From assembly GCA_964572045.1 (NCBI GenBank), contig CAZNEI010000007.1, positions 1 to 64,000 on the forward strand: a DNA stretch of 64,000 nt, in the 5' to 3' direction. The position numbers were made by a program, and so were the translations under genes. This document shows, piece after piece, positions 44,158 to 55,064 of this stretch; position 1 is the stretch's first letter, and each line of letters begins with the position of its first letter. Below the pieces are notes generated by a model. It did not search any database and was not told the DNA's origin. It saw only the letters and a program-made list of their open reading frames with translations. This stretch comes from CBDCKR01 sp964572045. GTDB taxonomy: Bacteria; Gemmatimonadota; Gemmatimonadetes; Longimicrobiales; Gaopeijiaceae.

Positions 44158-46866
44158 ATGACGAGCGACCCGTTCGGCGCGCTGACGACGATCGATCTCC
44201 CCGAAGGGCCCACGTCCTTTTATCGCCTCGAACGGCTGGAGGAGACGGGGCTCGGAGACCTAGGCCGACTCCCCTTCTCCATCCGCGTACTTCTGGAGAA
44301 CGTCCTCCGTCACGCCGGAGGCCGCTCGGTCGGAGAGGAGCCGGTTCAGGCCGTGTCCGCATGGAGCCCGACGAATGCGGGCGCCGAGGTACCGTTCATG
44401 CCCACCCGCGTGGTATTGCAGGACTTTACCGGCGTTCCGGCCGTCGTCGACCTGGCCGCCATGAGGGACGGGCTCAAGGCCTTGGGCTGTGATCCGAAGC
44501 GCATCAACCCCGTTGTACCCGTCGACCTCGTCATCGACCACTCCGTGCAGGTCGACTTCTTTGGCACCCCGGAGGCCTACCGACGGAACGTCGAGCGCGA
44601 GTTCGAGCGAAATCGGGAGCGGTACTCTCTGCTCCGATGGGCCCAGCACGGGTTCGAGAACTTTCGAGTCGTCCCCCCCGGAACCGGCATCGTCCATCAG
44701 GTGAACCTCGAGTACCTGGCTTCGGTCGTTCATCGACGAGAGGAACAAGGAGCGTGGATCGCCTATCCGGACACCCTCGTCGGCACCGACTCGCACACGA
44801 CCATGATCAACGGGCTAGGGGTCGTCGGCTGGGGTGTGGGGGGCATCGAGGCTGAAGCGGTTCTCACCGGCCAGCCCTACTACATGCTCCTGCCTGAGGT
44901 GGTCGGCGTGAGGTTGACGGGAGAGTTGTCGGAAGGAGCCACGGCGACGGACCTCGTCCTGCATGTCGTGCACATGCTGCGGGCGCATGGCGTGGTGGGA
45001 CGCTTCGTCGAATACCTGGGTCCAGGCCTCTCCCACCTTACGCTCCCCGATCGGGCGACCCTAGCGAACATGGCGCCCGAGTACGGGGCGACGATCGGAT
45101 TTTTCCCCGTGGACGCCGAGACTCTGACCTACTTGAAGGGATCGGGGAGGAGCGCGCAGCTGGTCGAGAGGGTCGAACGGATCACCAAGGAGCAGGGCCT
45201 CTTCCGCACCGACCAGACTCCCGACCCCGAGTACACGGAAATCCTCCACCTGGATCTTTCCACGGTGGAGCCCAGCGTGGCGGGGCCGAAGCGCCCCCAA
45301 GACCGTATCGCTCTACCCGACCTTCCTGGGGCCTTCGCGCGTGACCTTCCAACCCTCGTGCCCCCGGGATCCACATCGGGTCGAAACGGGAAGCGGGTCG
45401 TTGCGATGAAGGTGGACGGACGAACACACCAGATCGAGGACGGCAGCATCGTGATCGGCGCCATCACGAGCTGCACCAACACCTCGAATCCGTCGGTCAT
45501 GGTGGGAGCAGGACTCCTCGCCAAGAAAGCCGTAGAGCTCGGCCTCGAGGTGAAGCCCTGGGTCAAGACAAGCATGGCGCCCGGATCCAAGGTCGTCACC
45601 GACTATCTCGACGCCGCCGGGCTCACGGTGTACCTGAACCGGCTCGGCTTCGACGTGGTCGGATACGGTTGCACGACGTGTATCGGGAACTCTGGGCCGC
45701 TCGCCGATCCCGTCCGCGAGGCGGTGGAGGAGAACGGCCTGGTGGTAGCGTCGGTCCTCTCCGGAAACCGGAACTTCGAGGCGCGCATCCATCCCCAGGT
45801 CCGAGCCAACTATCTGTTGTCTCCCATCCTCGTCGTGGCATATGCGCTGGCCGGTCGGATCGATATCGATTGGGCGACGGAGCCGGTGGGACACAGCCGG
45901 GAGGGCCGGCCCGTGTTTCTCAGGGACCTTTGGCCCAGCTCCCAGGCCATCGGCGAGACCGTGCGCTCGTGTGTCCGGCCCGAGATGTTCGAGAGCCGCT
46001 ACGCCGAGGTGTTCGAGGGGGACGACTTATGGAGCGCGCTTCCGGTCCCCACGGAGGAGGACACGCTGTACGACTGGGAGCCCGACTCGACCTACATCCG
46101 AAATCCGCCGTTCTTTCACGGAATGTCGCTCGACGTCGCGGATCTTCAAGACGTCCGTGGTGCACGGGTCCTGGGCATCTTCGGGCACACCACGACCACC
46201 GATCACATCTCCCCCGCAGGGGCAATTCCGAAGGACCAGCCGCCCGGAGCGTATCTGCGGGAGCGAGGAGTCAAGGCGTGGCAGTTCAACACGTTTGGAG
46301 CGCGACGCGGCAACCACGAAGTGATGATACGCGGCACGTTCGGCAACGTTCGGATCCGCAATCTCATGCTCGACGACCGGGAGGGAGGCTACACGATTCA
46401 CGTCCCTAGCGGTGAGGAGACTTCCATCCACGACGCCGCGATGCGCTACCAGGCGGAAGGTACGCCCCTGCTGGTGCTCGCCGGCCGCGAATACGGAACG
46501 GGCAGCTCAAGGGACTGGGCCGCGAAGGGAACAGCGCTGTTGGGTGTCCGTGCCGTGATCGCCGAGAGCTACGAGCGCATCCACCGCAGTAATCTGGTCG
46601 GCATGGGGGTGCTGCCCCTTCAGTTCGAAGACGGAGAGAGCGTCGAGTCGCTCGGTCTGACGGGCAGGGAGCGGTATGACGTCACGGGCATCGCCGACGG
46701 TCTCACACCGCATGCGCGGCTGCGTGTCGTGGCCACGGCCCCCGATGGCATCGACACGGCCTTCCGCGTCGTCGCCCGGCTCGACTCCAATGTGGATGTG
46801 GAGTACTACCAAAACGGAGGCATCCTGCACACGGTGCTGCGCAGGATCGCTTCGGGCGAGATGTAA
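44158..46866 (+). CDS. acnA: Aconitate hydratase A
   Basis: This 902-residue aconitase interconverts citrate and isocitrate in the TCA cycle. The three 4Fe-4S cysteines are in GAITSCTNTSNP and VGYGCTTCIGNSGPL. Other signatures are VGTDSHTTMINGLGVVGWGV, the linker, and the C-terminal swivel domain (GREYGTGSSRDWAAKG). The length is normal for AcnA/IRP-type enzymes. ATG 44158 (MTSDPFGALTTIDLP) is the conserved start. It is apparently transcribed alone. Confidence 0.95.
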   Translation: MTSDPFGALTTIDLPEGPTSFYRLERLEETGLGDLGRLPFSIRVLLENVLRHAGGRSVGEEPVQAVSAWSPTNAGAEVPFMPTRVVLQDFTGVPAVVDLAAMRDGLKALGCDPKRINPVVPVDLVIDHSVQVDFFGTPEAYRRNVEREFERNRERYSLLRWAQHGFENFRVVPPGTGIVHQVNLEYLASVVHRREEQGAWIAYPDTLVGTDSHTTMINGLGVVGWGVGGIEAEAVLTGQPYYMLLPEVVGVRLTGELSEGATATDLVLHVVHMLRAHGVVGRFVEYLGPGLSHLTLPDRATLANMAPEYGATIGFFPVDAETLTYLKGSGRSAQLVERVERITKEQGLFRTDQTPDPEYTEILHLDLSTVEPSVAGPKRPQDRIALPDLPGAFARDLPTLVPPGSTSGRNGKRVVAMKVDGRTHQIEDGSIVIGAITSCTNTSNPSVMVGAGLLAKKAVELGLEVKPWVKTSMAPGSKVVTDYLDAAGLTVYLNRLGFDVVGYGCTTCIGNSGPLADPVREAVEENGLVVASVLSGNRNFEARIHPQVRANYLLSPILVVAYALAGRIDIDWATEPVGHSREGRPVFLRDLWPSSQAIGETVRSCVRPEMFESRYAEVFEGDDLWSALPVPTEEDTLYDWEPDSTYIRNPPFFHGMSLDVADLQDVRGARVLGIFGHTTTTDHISPAGAIPKDQPPGAYLRERGVKAWQFNTFGARRGNHEVMIRGTFGNVRIRNLMLDDREGGYTIHVPSGEETSIHDAAMRYQAEGTPLLVLAGREYGTGSSRDWAAKGTALLGVRAVIAESYERIHRSNLVGMGVLPLQFEDGESVESLGLTGRERYDVTGIADGLTPHARLRVVATAPDGIDTAFRVVARLDSNVDVEYYQNGGILHTVLRRIASGEM

Positions 46867-46967
46867 CGCCCCCCGGAGGCTCGCAATCCGGCCGGGCGAG
46901 CACGACTTCCTCGGCTCCGGACGGCCACCCTTCGGGGCGGACGGGCCGAGTTCTGTTCGCCCCGTGG

Positions 46968-47663
46968 TCAGCCGGGCGGCTCATGGTCGGAATCCCGAAG
47001 CGTCACGGGCCGACCCAGGATCTCGGCCCAGATCACGGCCTGCCGCATCCTGCCCCGCCCCGCCCCCGCCAGCGTCCGGCGCACGCTCCCCGCCCTCGGG
47101 GGCGTAAGAGGCTTGCCCTCAGCCCTCCGACGTACCTCGTCGCCGAACGCTGAAGCCGCGACGGAGTCGGGCACCCGGATGAAGCGCTCGGGTCGAGGCT
47201 CTGGCACGGACAATGGCCGAGGAGGCGCCGTGGGATCCTCCGGCTGCCACGCCATCGGGTCGCGGGTTTCGAGGCGCCAATGCTCGCGATGCAGCGTGGC
47301 CTCCCGGGACTCGGGAGTCCGAGCAGGAACCCCGGTGCGAACATGTTCCGAAGTAGACGGCTCCGCACGCGCGGGGGGCCGCTCGCCTCGAGGCGCTCGC
47401 GCGGGCGGAAGCCGGGTCGTCGTGGGCGGAGAGCCGCCCCCTGCCAGAGTAGTGATCTCCTCCCACAGCTGGTCCGGAACCATCCCCTCGGCCGAGGCCT
47501 CCGTCCCCGCTGCACTCGGCGGCTCAGCTTCAGCGGTGGTCGGGCCCGGCCCGGCCCTTCTCCCCCGACCCGCCTGCTTTCGCTTCCTGCGAGCCCTTGC
47601 ATCCATCATGGAAATGAGGATGAAGAACGCGATGACCAGGATCTGGAACAGCCCGTCGTCCAT
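46968..47663 (-). CDS. Membrane-anchored hypothetical protein
   Basis: This 231-residue protein has one N-terminal transmembrane helix (DDGLFQILVIAFFILISMMD), then a basic stretch (RARRKRKQAGRGRR). A long proline/arginine-rich disordered region follows, and then a short C-terminal motif LRQ/MRQAVIWAEILGRPVTLR that looks conserved. This form of tail-only conservation suggests a protein-interaction anchor. It lies 33 bp downstream of floA on the same strand, so it is probably the last gene of a floA-nfeD membrane operon. Function unknown. Confidence 0.65.
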   Translation of the reverse strand: MDDGLFQILVIAFFILISMMDARARRKRKQAGRGRRAGPGPTTAEAEPPSAAGTEASAEGMVPDQLWEEITTLAGGGSPPTTTRLPPARAPRGERPPARAEPSTSEHVRTGVPARTPESREATLHREHWRLETRDPMAWQPEDPTAPPRPLSVPEPRPERFIRVPDSVAASAFGDEVRRRAEGKPLTPPRAGSVRRTLAGAGRGRMRQAVIWAEILGRPVTLRDSDHEPPG

Positions 47664-47696
47664 TATCGCCCTCGCCGAGGGTGTGAAGCGCTGCCG

Positions 47697-48686
47697 CTAG
47701 GCCAGCGGCTCGCCATCCACCTCTTCTCCACTGGCGATCGCCTTACGCATCGACGTGTCGGACTGAATGTTGTTGTAGCGCACATAATCCATGACCCCCA
47801 TGTTCCCCTGACGGAACGCGTCCGCCAGCGCCATGGGCACCTCCGCCTCGGCCTTCACGAGTTCGGCGCGCATCTCCTGGACCCGGGCCTTCATCTCCTG
47901 CTCAAGGGCGACCGCCATGGCCCGCCGCTCCTCGGCTCGCGCTTGGGCGACTCTCTTGTCGGCTTCCGCTTGGTGCGTCTGGAGGTCGGCGCCGATGTTC
48001 TTGCCGACATCGACATCCGCGATGTCGATCGAGAGGATCTCGAAGGCCGTACCGGAATCGAGTCCCTTGGCAAGCACCGTCTTGGATATGTCGTCCGGGT
48101 TCTCGAGGACCTGCTTATGCGAGTCCGCAGAGCCGATCGACGAGACGATGCCCTCGCCCACCCGGGCGAGGATGGTATCCTCTCCGGCGCCCCCTACCAG
48201 TCGATTGATATTCGCCCGGACCGTGACCCGCGCCTGGGCGATGAGTTGGATCCCGTCCCTCGCCATCGCAGCCACCTTGGGCGTGTTGATAACCTTCGGG
48301 TTCACCGACACCTGCACGGCCTCGAAGACGTCCCTACCGGCGAGGTCGATGGCGGCCGCCCGCTGGAAGGAGAGCGCAATACTCGCCTTGTCGGCGCTGA
48401 TGAGCGCACGGACTACACGGTCGACCTGGCCTCCGGCGAGATAGTGCGCCTCGAGGTCGTTTACGCTGAGCGGGACCCCCGCCTTGGTCGCCCAGATCAA
48501 CGGGCGGACGACGGCGGGAGGGCTCACCTTGCGGAGACGCATCCCCACGAGGTACCCGATGCCCAACCGGACGCCGGCCGAGATCGCCTCGATCCAAAGG
48601 CGCACGGGAACCGCCCAAGCGAGGATGCTGACGAAGAGGAACGCCGCGAAGAGTACGAATAGACTGAAGAAGTCGAGCTGCTGCAT
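47697..48686 (-). CDS. floA: Flotillin-like protein FloA
   Basis: This 329-residue scaffold protein of membrane microdomains (YqfA/FloA family) has two N-terminal hydrophobic segments (FFSLFVLFAAFLFVSILAWA and GVRLGIGYLVGMRLRKVSP). The SPFH domain follows (VFEAVQVSVNPKVINTPKVA), then a coiled coil rich in A, E and R (AEADKRVAQARAEERRAMAV). It follows an nfeD gene by 90 bp on the same strand, the conserved pairing in Bacillus and other phyla. ATG 48686. Confidence 0.92.
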   Translation of the reverse strand: MQQLDFFSLFVLFAAFLFVSILAWAVPVRLWIEAISAGVRLGIGYLVGMRLRKVSPPAVVRPLIWATKAGVPLSVNDLEAHYLAGGQVDRVVRALISADKASIALSFQRAAAIDLAGRDVFEAVQVSVNPKVINTPKVAAMARDGIQLIAQARVTVRANINRLVGGAGEDTILARVGEGIVSSIGSADSHKQVLENPDDISKTVLAKGLDSGTAFEILSIDIADVDVGKNIGADLQTHQAEADKRVAQARAEERRAMAVALEQEMKARVQEMRAELVKAEAEVPMALADAFRQGNMGVMDYVRYNNIQSDTSMRKAIASGEEVDGEPLA

Positions 48687-48776
48687 CGATCGATCCTTTC
48701 CTTGACCCGCGCGACCCTCGGGCTACCCCCGCCCGCCGGCTCCCCCGGGATTGCGTTGCTGGAGCCCCTCCGCCGC

Positions 48777-50180
48777 CTAGGCGGGGTCCCGATCTCCTTC
48801 CTCGACCGGCTCCGACTCGGGCTTCGAGGCCGCCTTGAGCTTCCTACCTCCCACGGGGCGGACGACGTGCCGGTAGCCCTCCGCCGCCACAATCCGCACC
48901 TGTGTTCCCTGCTCGATCCACTCCGATTCGGAGACGATGTCGATCCTCTCGTCGCCGAAGAGGCCGACCCCGGAGGGCCGGAGGTCGGTGACAGCGACGC
49001 CCTCACTGTCGACCAGCTCCGTACGCGTCGGACCCGATTGGTATCCGACGGCCCTGTCGGTCCGTGTGCCCAGGAAGATGCCCGAGCGATAGAGGCGCCT
49101 ACTCTTCGGAAGGTGTCGGAGTATGGCCCATCCCGTAACGAGCAGAAGCAGAAGCGTGGTGCTGAGGATTCCCCCGGCTCTGCTGAAGTCCTCCACAGTC
49201 GGCAGGCCGCCCAAGAGGCTCATGTAGATGCCCGCGGCCATCCCGACAAGGCCCAGGACTCCGAACACGCCGAAGCCCGGAATGATCATGACCTCGAGAG
49301 CCAGCAACAGCGCGCCTGCCCCGAAGATCAGAAGATCCTCCCACCCCGCGAGACCCAGAATCAGGTGGGACCCGAAGAAGAGCGAGAGGGAGAGAAGTCC
49401 GGCCGCTCCGGCGAGGCCGACCGACGGGGTCTTGATCTCGATGATGAGCCCCAGGAAGCCCAGCGAAAGGAGAAACGGAGAAACCACAGGATGCGAGAAA
49501 AAGCGGACGAGGCGCTCGGCCCAGTTGACCTCCATGTCCTGCACGGTGGCGCTGGAAAGCTGGAGGGCACCCAACAAGGTCGACAAGTCGGCCGTGTCGT
49601 GCGCGTACCCGAGCGCCACCGCCTCTTCGGTCGTGAGCGTCAGGAGCTTTCCTTCCTCCACCACGTCGGGGATCGCCAGTGATTCGTCGACCATCGCCTC
49701 GGCGACCCTGGGGTCGAGACCTCTGGCCTCGGCCAAGGCACGCATCTGGCTCCGCATCGCGGATACCACCTTTTCGGAGGCCTTCGTGCCCGTCCCGTCG
49801 ACCGGGGTCGCCGCTCCCATGACGGCCCCGGGCCTCATGTAGATGCCATGGGTCGCGAGGGCGATCAATGCCCCGGCGGAGAAAGCCCGACGATTCACGA
49901 ACGCGTAGACGGGAACCTGGGCGTCGGCGATGGCGTCGGCGATCCGTTCGGCGGCGTCGACGCGGCCTCCCGGCGTATCGATGTCGAGTACGACAGCGCT
50001 GGCCCCGACCGCCTCGGCCTCGCCAATCGAGCGCTCGATGAAGGGAGCGAGGCCCAGCTCGACCACGCCAGTCACCGGGACCCGAACGACCCGCTCTTGC
50101 TCCTGGCCGCACGCAGGCGCGGGAAGCCCGAGCATCGTCCCCAAGACTACGGTCGCAAGGGTCTGGATTCTCCGCGACAT
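48777..50180 (-). CDS. nfeD: NfeD family membrane serine protease
   Basis: This 467-residue protein has a signal peptide (TLATVVLGTMLGLPAPACG), a ClpP-fold protease domain with the Ser-Lys dyad (Ser in RRAFSAGALIALA, Lys in GTGTKASEKVVSAMRS), four to five membrane helices and a C-terminal OB-fold NfeD domain (TELVDSEGVAVTDLRPSG). Family members cleave stomatin/flotillin-type proteins. Its neighbour floA supports membrane-domain quality control. Full-length type, not the truncated NfeD1b. Confidence 0.9.
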   Translation of the reverse strand: MSRRIQTLATVVLGTMLGLPAPACGQEQERVVRVPVTGVVELGLAPFIERSIGEAEAVGASAVVLDIDTPGGRVDAAERIADAIADAQVPVYAFVNRRAFSAGALIALATHGIYMRPGAVMGAATPVDGTGTKASEKVVSAMRSQMRALAEARGLDPRVAEAMVDESLAIPDVVEEGKLLTLTTEEAVALGYAHDTADLSTLLGALQLSSATVQDMEVNWAERLVRFFSHPVVSPFLLSLGFLGLIIEIKTPSVGLAGAAGLLSLSLFFGSHLILGLAGWEDLLIFGAGALLLALEVMIIPGFGVFGVLGLVGMAAGIYMSLLGGLPTVEDFSRAGGILSTTLLLLLVTGWAILRHLPKSRRLYRSGIFLGTRTDRAVGYQSGPTRTELVDSEGVAVTDLRPSGVGLFGDERIDIVSESEWIEQGTQVRIVAAEGYRHVVRPVGGRKLKAASKPESEPVEEGDRDPA

Positions 50181-50308
50181 TCTCTCTTCTCCCCCGAACT
50201 CGGCCCGACCATGGACCGACGTAACCTACGTCGGTGCGCCAGCCCTCACAAAGCAGAGGCCCTCGCCCGGCCACCGGATGCCGGGGCTATCGACTCTTGG
50301 ACGCCTCA

Positions 50309-51046
50309 CTAGTCGGGCAGTTCGACGCCAAGCAGAACACACGCGTAGAAGGACCCGCGGATCGCTCGCGTGTAGTCGCCCTCGCGGATCGCTTCGCGAG
50401 CCACGTCAATGAGTCGCGCCGCCCTCCCCAGCACCTCCTCCGAATAGGAGTCCGCGGTGGAGATCCTTGCAAGCCCGCCCTCGGCCGAAGACAACAGCTG
50501 GGCCGCCACAAGAGGGGGCGTCACCTCCCGCAGGTAGTCCGACGTCCGGAGAACCGCGGCAAGAGAAGATGGGCCTTCACCCTGCTCCCTGAGAACCCAT
50601 GCCCGAGTGAGTGCCTCCTGAGCTGAGTCGAGACGGCGGCTCAACCGCTCCGGGACTCCCAATGAGGAGAGTTGATCGACACGGATCCATGTGGAGTCCA
50701 TATCGATGAGCAATCGCCGCAACCCGTCATCCCCAAGCCGGCCGTACAGCAGCGGCACGACCTGGCCGTAGACCTCGGCACGAAGAGCCCTGCCCTCGGA
50801 AGGCGATCGCGCCCAGGAGTCCTCCCATTGCACGACCGGCGTCTCGGAAAAAGAACCTCCTGATTCGACCCATAGGTCCGCGAGGCCGATCACGGGGCCA
50901 CCCAGGTCGATGGCTGCCCTGGTCTCCTGAGCCATGAGAGCCGCCATCGGGTCGGAGACGGCGTCGGCACAGCCGCCTGCCAACAGGAGAGCCGCGAACA
51001 GGGACGGCAACGCCACGGAGCGGGGGCGAAGCGGGGGAATCTTCAT
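50309..51046 (-). CDS. Putative lipoprotein of unknown function
   Basis: This 245-residue protein has a lipoprotein signal (SLFAALLLAGGCADAVSDP) with cysteine at about residue 26. The body is mainly helical with no recognised domain; examples are YGQVVPLLYGRLGDDGLRRLL and ARLIDVAREAIREGDYTRAI. ATG 51046 is used. It lies 128 bp upstream of nfeD on the same strand and could be transcribed with it. Confidence 0.65.
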   Translation of the reverse strand: MKIPPLRPRSVALPSLFAALLLAGGCADAVSDPMAALMAQETRAAIDLGGPVIGLADLWVESGGSFSETPVVQWEDSWARSPSEGRALRAEVYGQVVPLLYGRLGDDGLRRLLIDMDSTWIRVDQLSSLGVPERLSRRLDSAQEALTRAWVLREQGEGPSSLAAVLRTSDYLREVTPPLVAAQLLSSAEGGLARISTADSYSEEVLGRAARLIDVAREAIREGDYTRAIRGSFYACVLLGVELPD

Positions 51047-51291
51047 CACTTCAAGCTACCAAAAACCGGTCATGTGAATCAATTCTCAAGGAGCGCCTCC
51101 GGCACACTGTGAACCGACCCTCATACCCGCCCGTGCCCCGGAGGGTCGCCGGTTGCCACCCGGTTGGGCCCTCGGTAGGTTTTCGTACGAACGGGGCAGC
51201 AGGCTATGTCGGCCAGGATGCTCAACGTGCCCGGGCGAGGTCTCATCGGCATCCGAAGACCTGATCGTTGCGCTTCCAGGAGGCGTACTCG

Positions 51292-51945
51292 GTGCTCCCC
51301 AGGCTGCGATACGACGCCAAGCTTACGAAGATCCTACGCGTCGGGTCAGCCGTTTTCGCCGAGAAGGGCTACAACGGTGCGAGCATCCGGGATATCTCGG
51401 CCGCCACCGGCATTAGTCTCTCGGGGCTCTACTACTATTTCCAGAGCAAGGAAGAGCTGCTCTTCCTCATACAGAGCCACTGCTTCGACGCCCTCCTTAG
51501 ACGCCTCGACCAGGACCTCGCGGGCGTCGGGGAGCCGCGAGACCGCCTCGCAGTGATCGTGCGGAATCACCTGCACTTTTTCACCAACAACATGCCCGAG
51601 ATGAAGGTGCTCTCGCACGAGGCCGACGCCCTGACAGGCGAGTACCGGAGCCAAATCGCCGAACGGAAGCGGGCGTACGTGCGCGCCGTGCTGGGCTGCG
51701 TCGGCACGCTAGCGCCCGATCTCGAGCCGGAGGACCTGCGGGTGTCCACCTTTTCGCTCTTCGGAATGATGAACTGGATCTATACGTGGTACAAACCCGG
51801 CAGAGATGTCCCGGTTGAGCGGCTGAGCTCGACCGTGCTGAAGATCTTCCTTCAGGGCGTGGGGAGAGCCTCGGCCTCGCAGCAGCGGGCCGAACCGATC
51901 GCGCCGTCGTCTGGAGAGGGGGCCTCCGTGTGGACGGATCCGTAA
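51292..51945 (+). CDS. TetR/AcrR family transcriptional regulator
   Basis: This 217-residue regulator has an N-terminal HTH domain (AVFAEKGYNGASIRDISAATGISLSGLYYYF) and a C-terminal ligand domain of the type seen in fatty-acid-degradation repressors. GTG 51292 is chosen because AGGAGG (51278-51283) lies 8 bp upstream; a TTG at 51268 is less likely. It precedes the beta-oxidation genes by 85 bp in the same direction. It is therefore a good candidate for the acyl-CoA-responsive repressor of this run (inference). Confidence 0.88.
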   Translation: MLPRLRYDAKLTKILRVGSAVFAEKGYNGASIRDISAATGISLSGLYYYFQSKEELLFLIQSHCFDALLRRLDQDLAGVGEPRDRLAVIVRNHLHFFTNNMPEMKVLSHEADALTGEYRSQIAERKRAYVRAVLGCVGTLAPDLEPEDLRVSTFSLFGMMNWIYTWYKPGRDVPVERLSSTVLKIFLQGVGRASASQQRAEPIAPSSGEGASVWTDP

Positions 51946-52030
51946 GCTCGGACCGCAGGTCCGGCACGCACGCTGGGTCCGTCATCGTGTTATCGTTTCG
52001 GCTGACGCGCCAAGGAAGCAGATATATCAA

Positions 52031-52830
52031 ATGACTGACAAGACCCTCGTGCACTACGACGTCGAGCGCGGCGTGGCCGTTCTGACCCTCGACAGCCCAC
52101 CCGCCAATACCTACACCCATGAGATGATGGTGCAGCTCGATCAGGCGATCATCCGAGCCCGATTCGACGACGGTGTACAGGTAATCGTGGTTACGGGCGC
52201 AGGGGAGAAGTTCTTCTGTGCGGGGGCCGACATCCGGATGCTCTCGGAGGTCACCGCGGGCTTCAAGTACTGCTTTTGCCTCCACGCCAACGAGACGCTG
52301 AACCGATTTGAGCAAACGCCGAAGCCGGTCATCGGAGCGCTCAACGGCCACGCGGTGGGGGGAGGACTGGAGATCGCCCTTGCGTGTGACATCAGGCTCG
52401 CACGCAAGGACGGAGGTCAGTGCGGCCTTCCCGAAGTCGCTCTCGGCGTGCTGCCGGGCACGGGCGGCACGGAGCGGCTTGTTCGGCTCGTCGGGAAAGC
52501 GAAGGCCATCGAGCTGATGGCGTCGGGAGAGGTCTTCGACTTCAATCGAGGGCTCGAGCTCGGACTCATCAATCGGATCGTCGAAGCCGAAAGCAGCTCC
52601 GCGTTCAAATTGAAGGTCATGGAGTACGCGCGGCAGTTCACCACCCCCAATGCGGCGGTGAAGGCCGTGGGCAACATCAAGCGCTCCGTGCAAACGGCTC
52701 CGAGCTGCCCTTCGAGTTGGCCCTGTCGCTCGAGCGCGAGCTCCAGCAGCAGCTGTTCCAGAGCAAGGATGCCAAGGAGGGCCTTTCCGCCTACGTGGAG
52801 AGACGGAAAGCCGCGTTCACGGGCACCTGA
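52031..52830 (+). pseudogene. Enoyl-CoA hydratase/isomerase with a one-base frameshift
   Basis: This crotonase-family protein hydrates enoyl-CoA in beta-oxidation. The first 222 codons are normal: FFCAGADIRML and GHAVGGGLEIALACDIRLAR form the oxyanion hole, and GLPEVALGVLPGTGG holds a catalytic Glu. At about 52695-52697 the frame shifts. Restoring one G in CAAACGGCTCC would continue SELPFELALSLERE... to AFTGT and stop at 52828-52830, the normal family end. Without it the frame runs to 53011 into the thiolase start. A sequencing error at a GG run or a recent mutation are both possible. Confidence 0.8.
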
Positions 52831-53007
52831 GGTGCAACGTTTGATGGCCGATTCCGGATCGCCAGGGTTAGGGTGGTCAAGGCGCCGACGGGCGCGCGCG
52901 CCGATCGACGGCAGACCGCGCCGCGGGGACCCGCAGACGGCTCGCGTGCCGACCAACAAGGTCCTCCGATCTCCGATACCCCTTCGTTGCTATGGAGGCC
53001 TGAGACG

Positions 53008-54197
<1,190 letters not shown>

Positions 54198-54201
<4 letters not shown>

Positions 54202-55064
54202 GAGCTGCGATAGGGCGGGTCGCGGTGCTCGGGGCCGGTACGATGGGCCACGGCATCGCGCAGGTCTGCGCCGGCGCCGGCGTTCAGACGACCCTCTATG
54301 ACATCGATCCGGCCGCGGCCGAGGCGGGATTGAAGCGGATCCGGGCCAACCTCGCCAAGGGAGTAGCTCTCAAGAAGATCAGGCCCGAGGATCGTGGTGC
54401 GACGCTTGAGCTCGTCAAGCTGAGCTCCGACCTCACCTCCGCACTCGACAACACTCCGCTCGTCATCGAGGCGGCTCCGGAATCGCTGGAGATCAAGGAA
54501 AGCCTCTTCCGGACCGCAGAAGCGAAGGTGGGAAAGGACACGATCCTCGCCACGAACACCTCGTCGCTGAGCATCTCCCGCCTCGCCCGCGACCTGGACC
54601 GCCCACAGCGCTTCTTGGGCATGCATTTCTTCAACCCGGTCCACATCTTGGAGCTGGTGGAGGTGGTCAGGGGCGAGGAGACTTCCGACCAAGCCACCAG
54701 CGCGATCGTGGACTTCGCCCGTTTCATCGGCAAGGAGCCGGTCGTGGTCAGGGACTCTCCTGGATTCGCCTCGTCGCGGCTCGGGATCATACTCGGCCTC
54801 GAGGCGATCCGGATGGTGGAGGCAGGGGTCGCGAGCCCCGCGGCGATCGACAAGGCGATGGTGCTGGGCTATCGGCATCCGATGGGTCCGCTCAGGTTGA
54901 GTGATCTGGTCGGGCTCGACGTACGGCTCGACATCGCCAAGTACCTTCATGGCACCCTGCAAAGCGAAGCGTTTCGGCCGCCCGACCTCCTCAAGCGAAT
55001 GGTCGCCGAGGGCAAACTCGGCAAGAAATCGGGAGAGGGCTTCTACCTCTGGGACAGCGAATGA
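54198..55064 (+). CDS. 3-hydroxyacyl-CoA (3-hydroxybutyryl-CoA) dehydrogenase
   Basis: This 288-residue NAD-dependent enzyme has a Rossmann fold (VAVLGAGTMGHGIAQVCAGAG) and the catalytic HxxE-type region in GMHFFNPVHILELVEVV. The C-terminal helical dimer domain begins with DSPGFASSRLGIILGLEAI and HPMGPLRLSDLVGLD. It has the normal length of the short, single-function form. It is linked by 4-bp overlaps to the thiolase before it and the hydratase after it. Confidence 0.92.
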
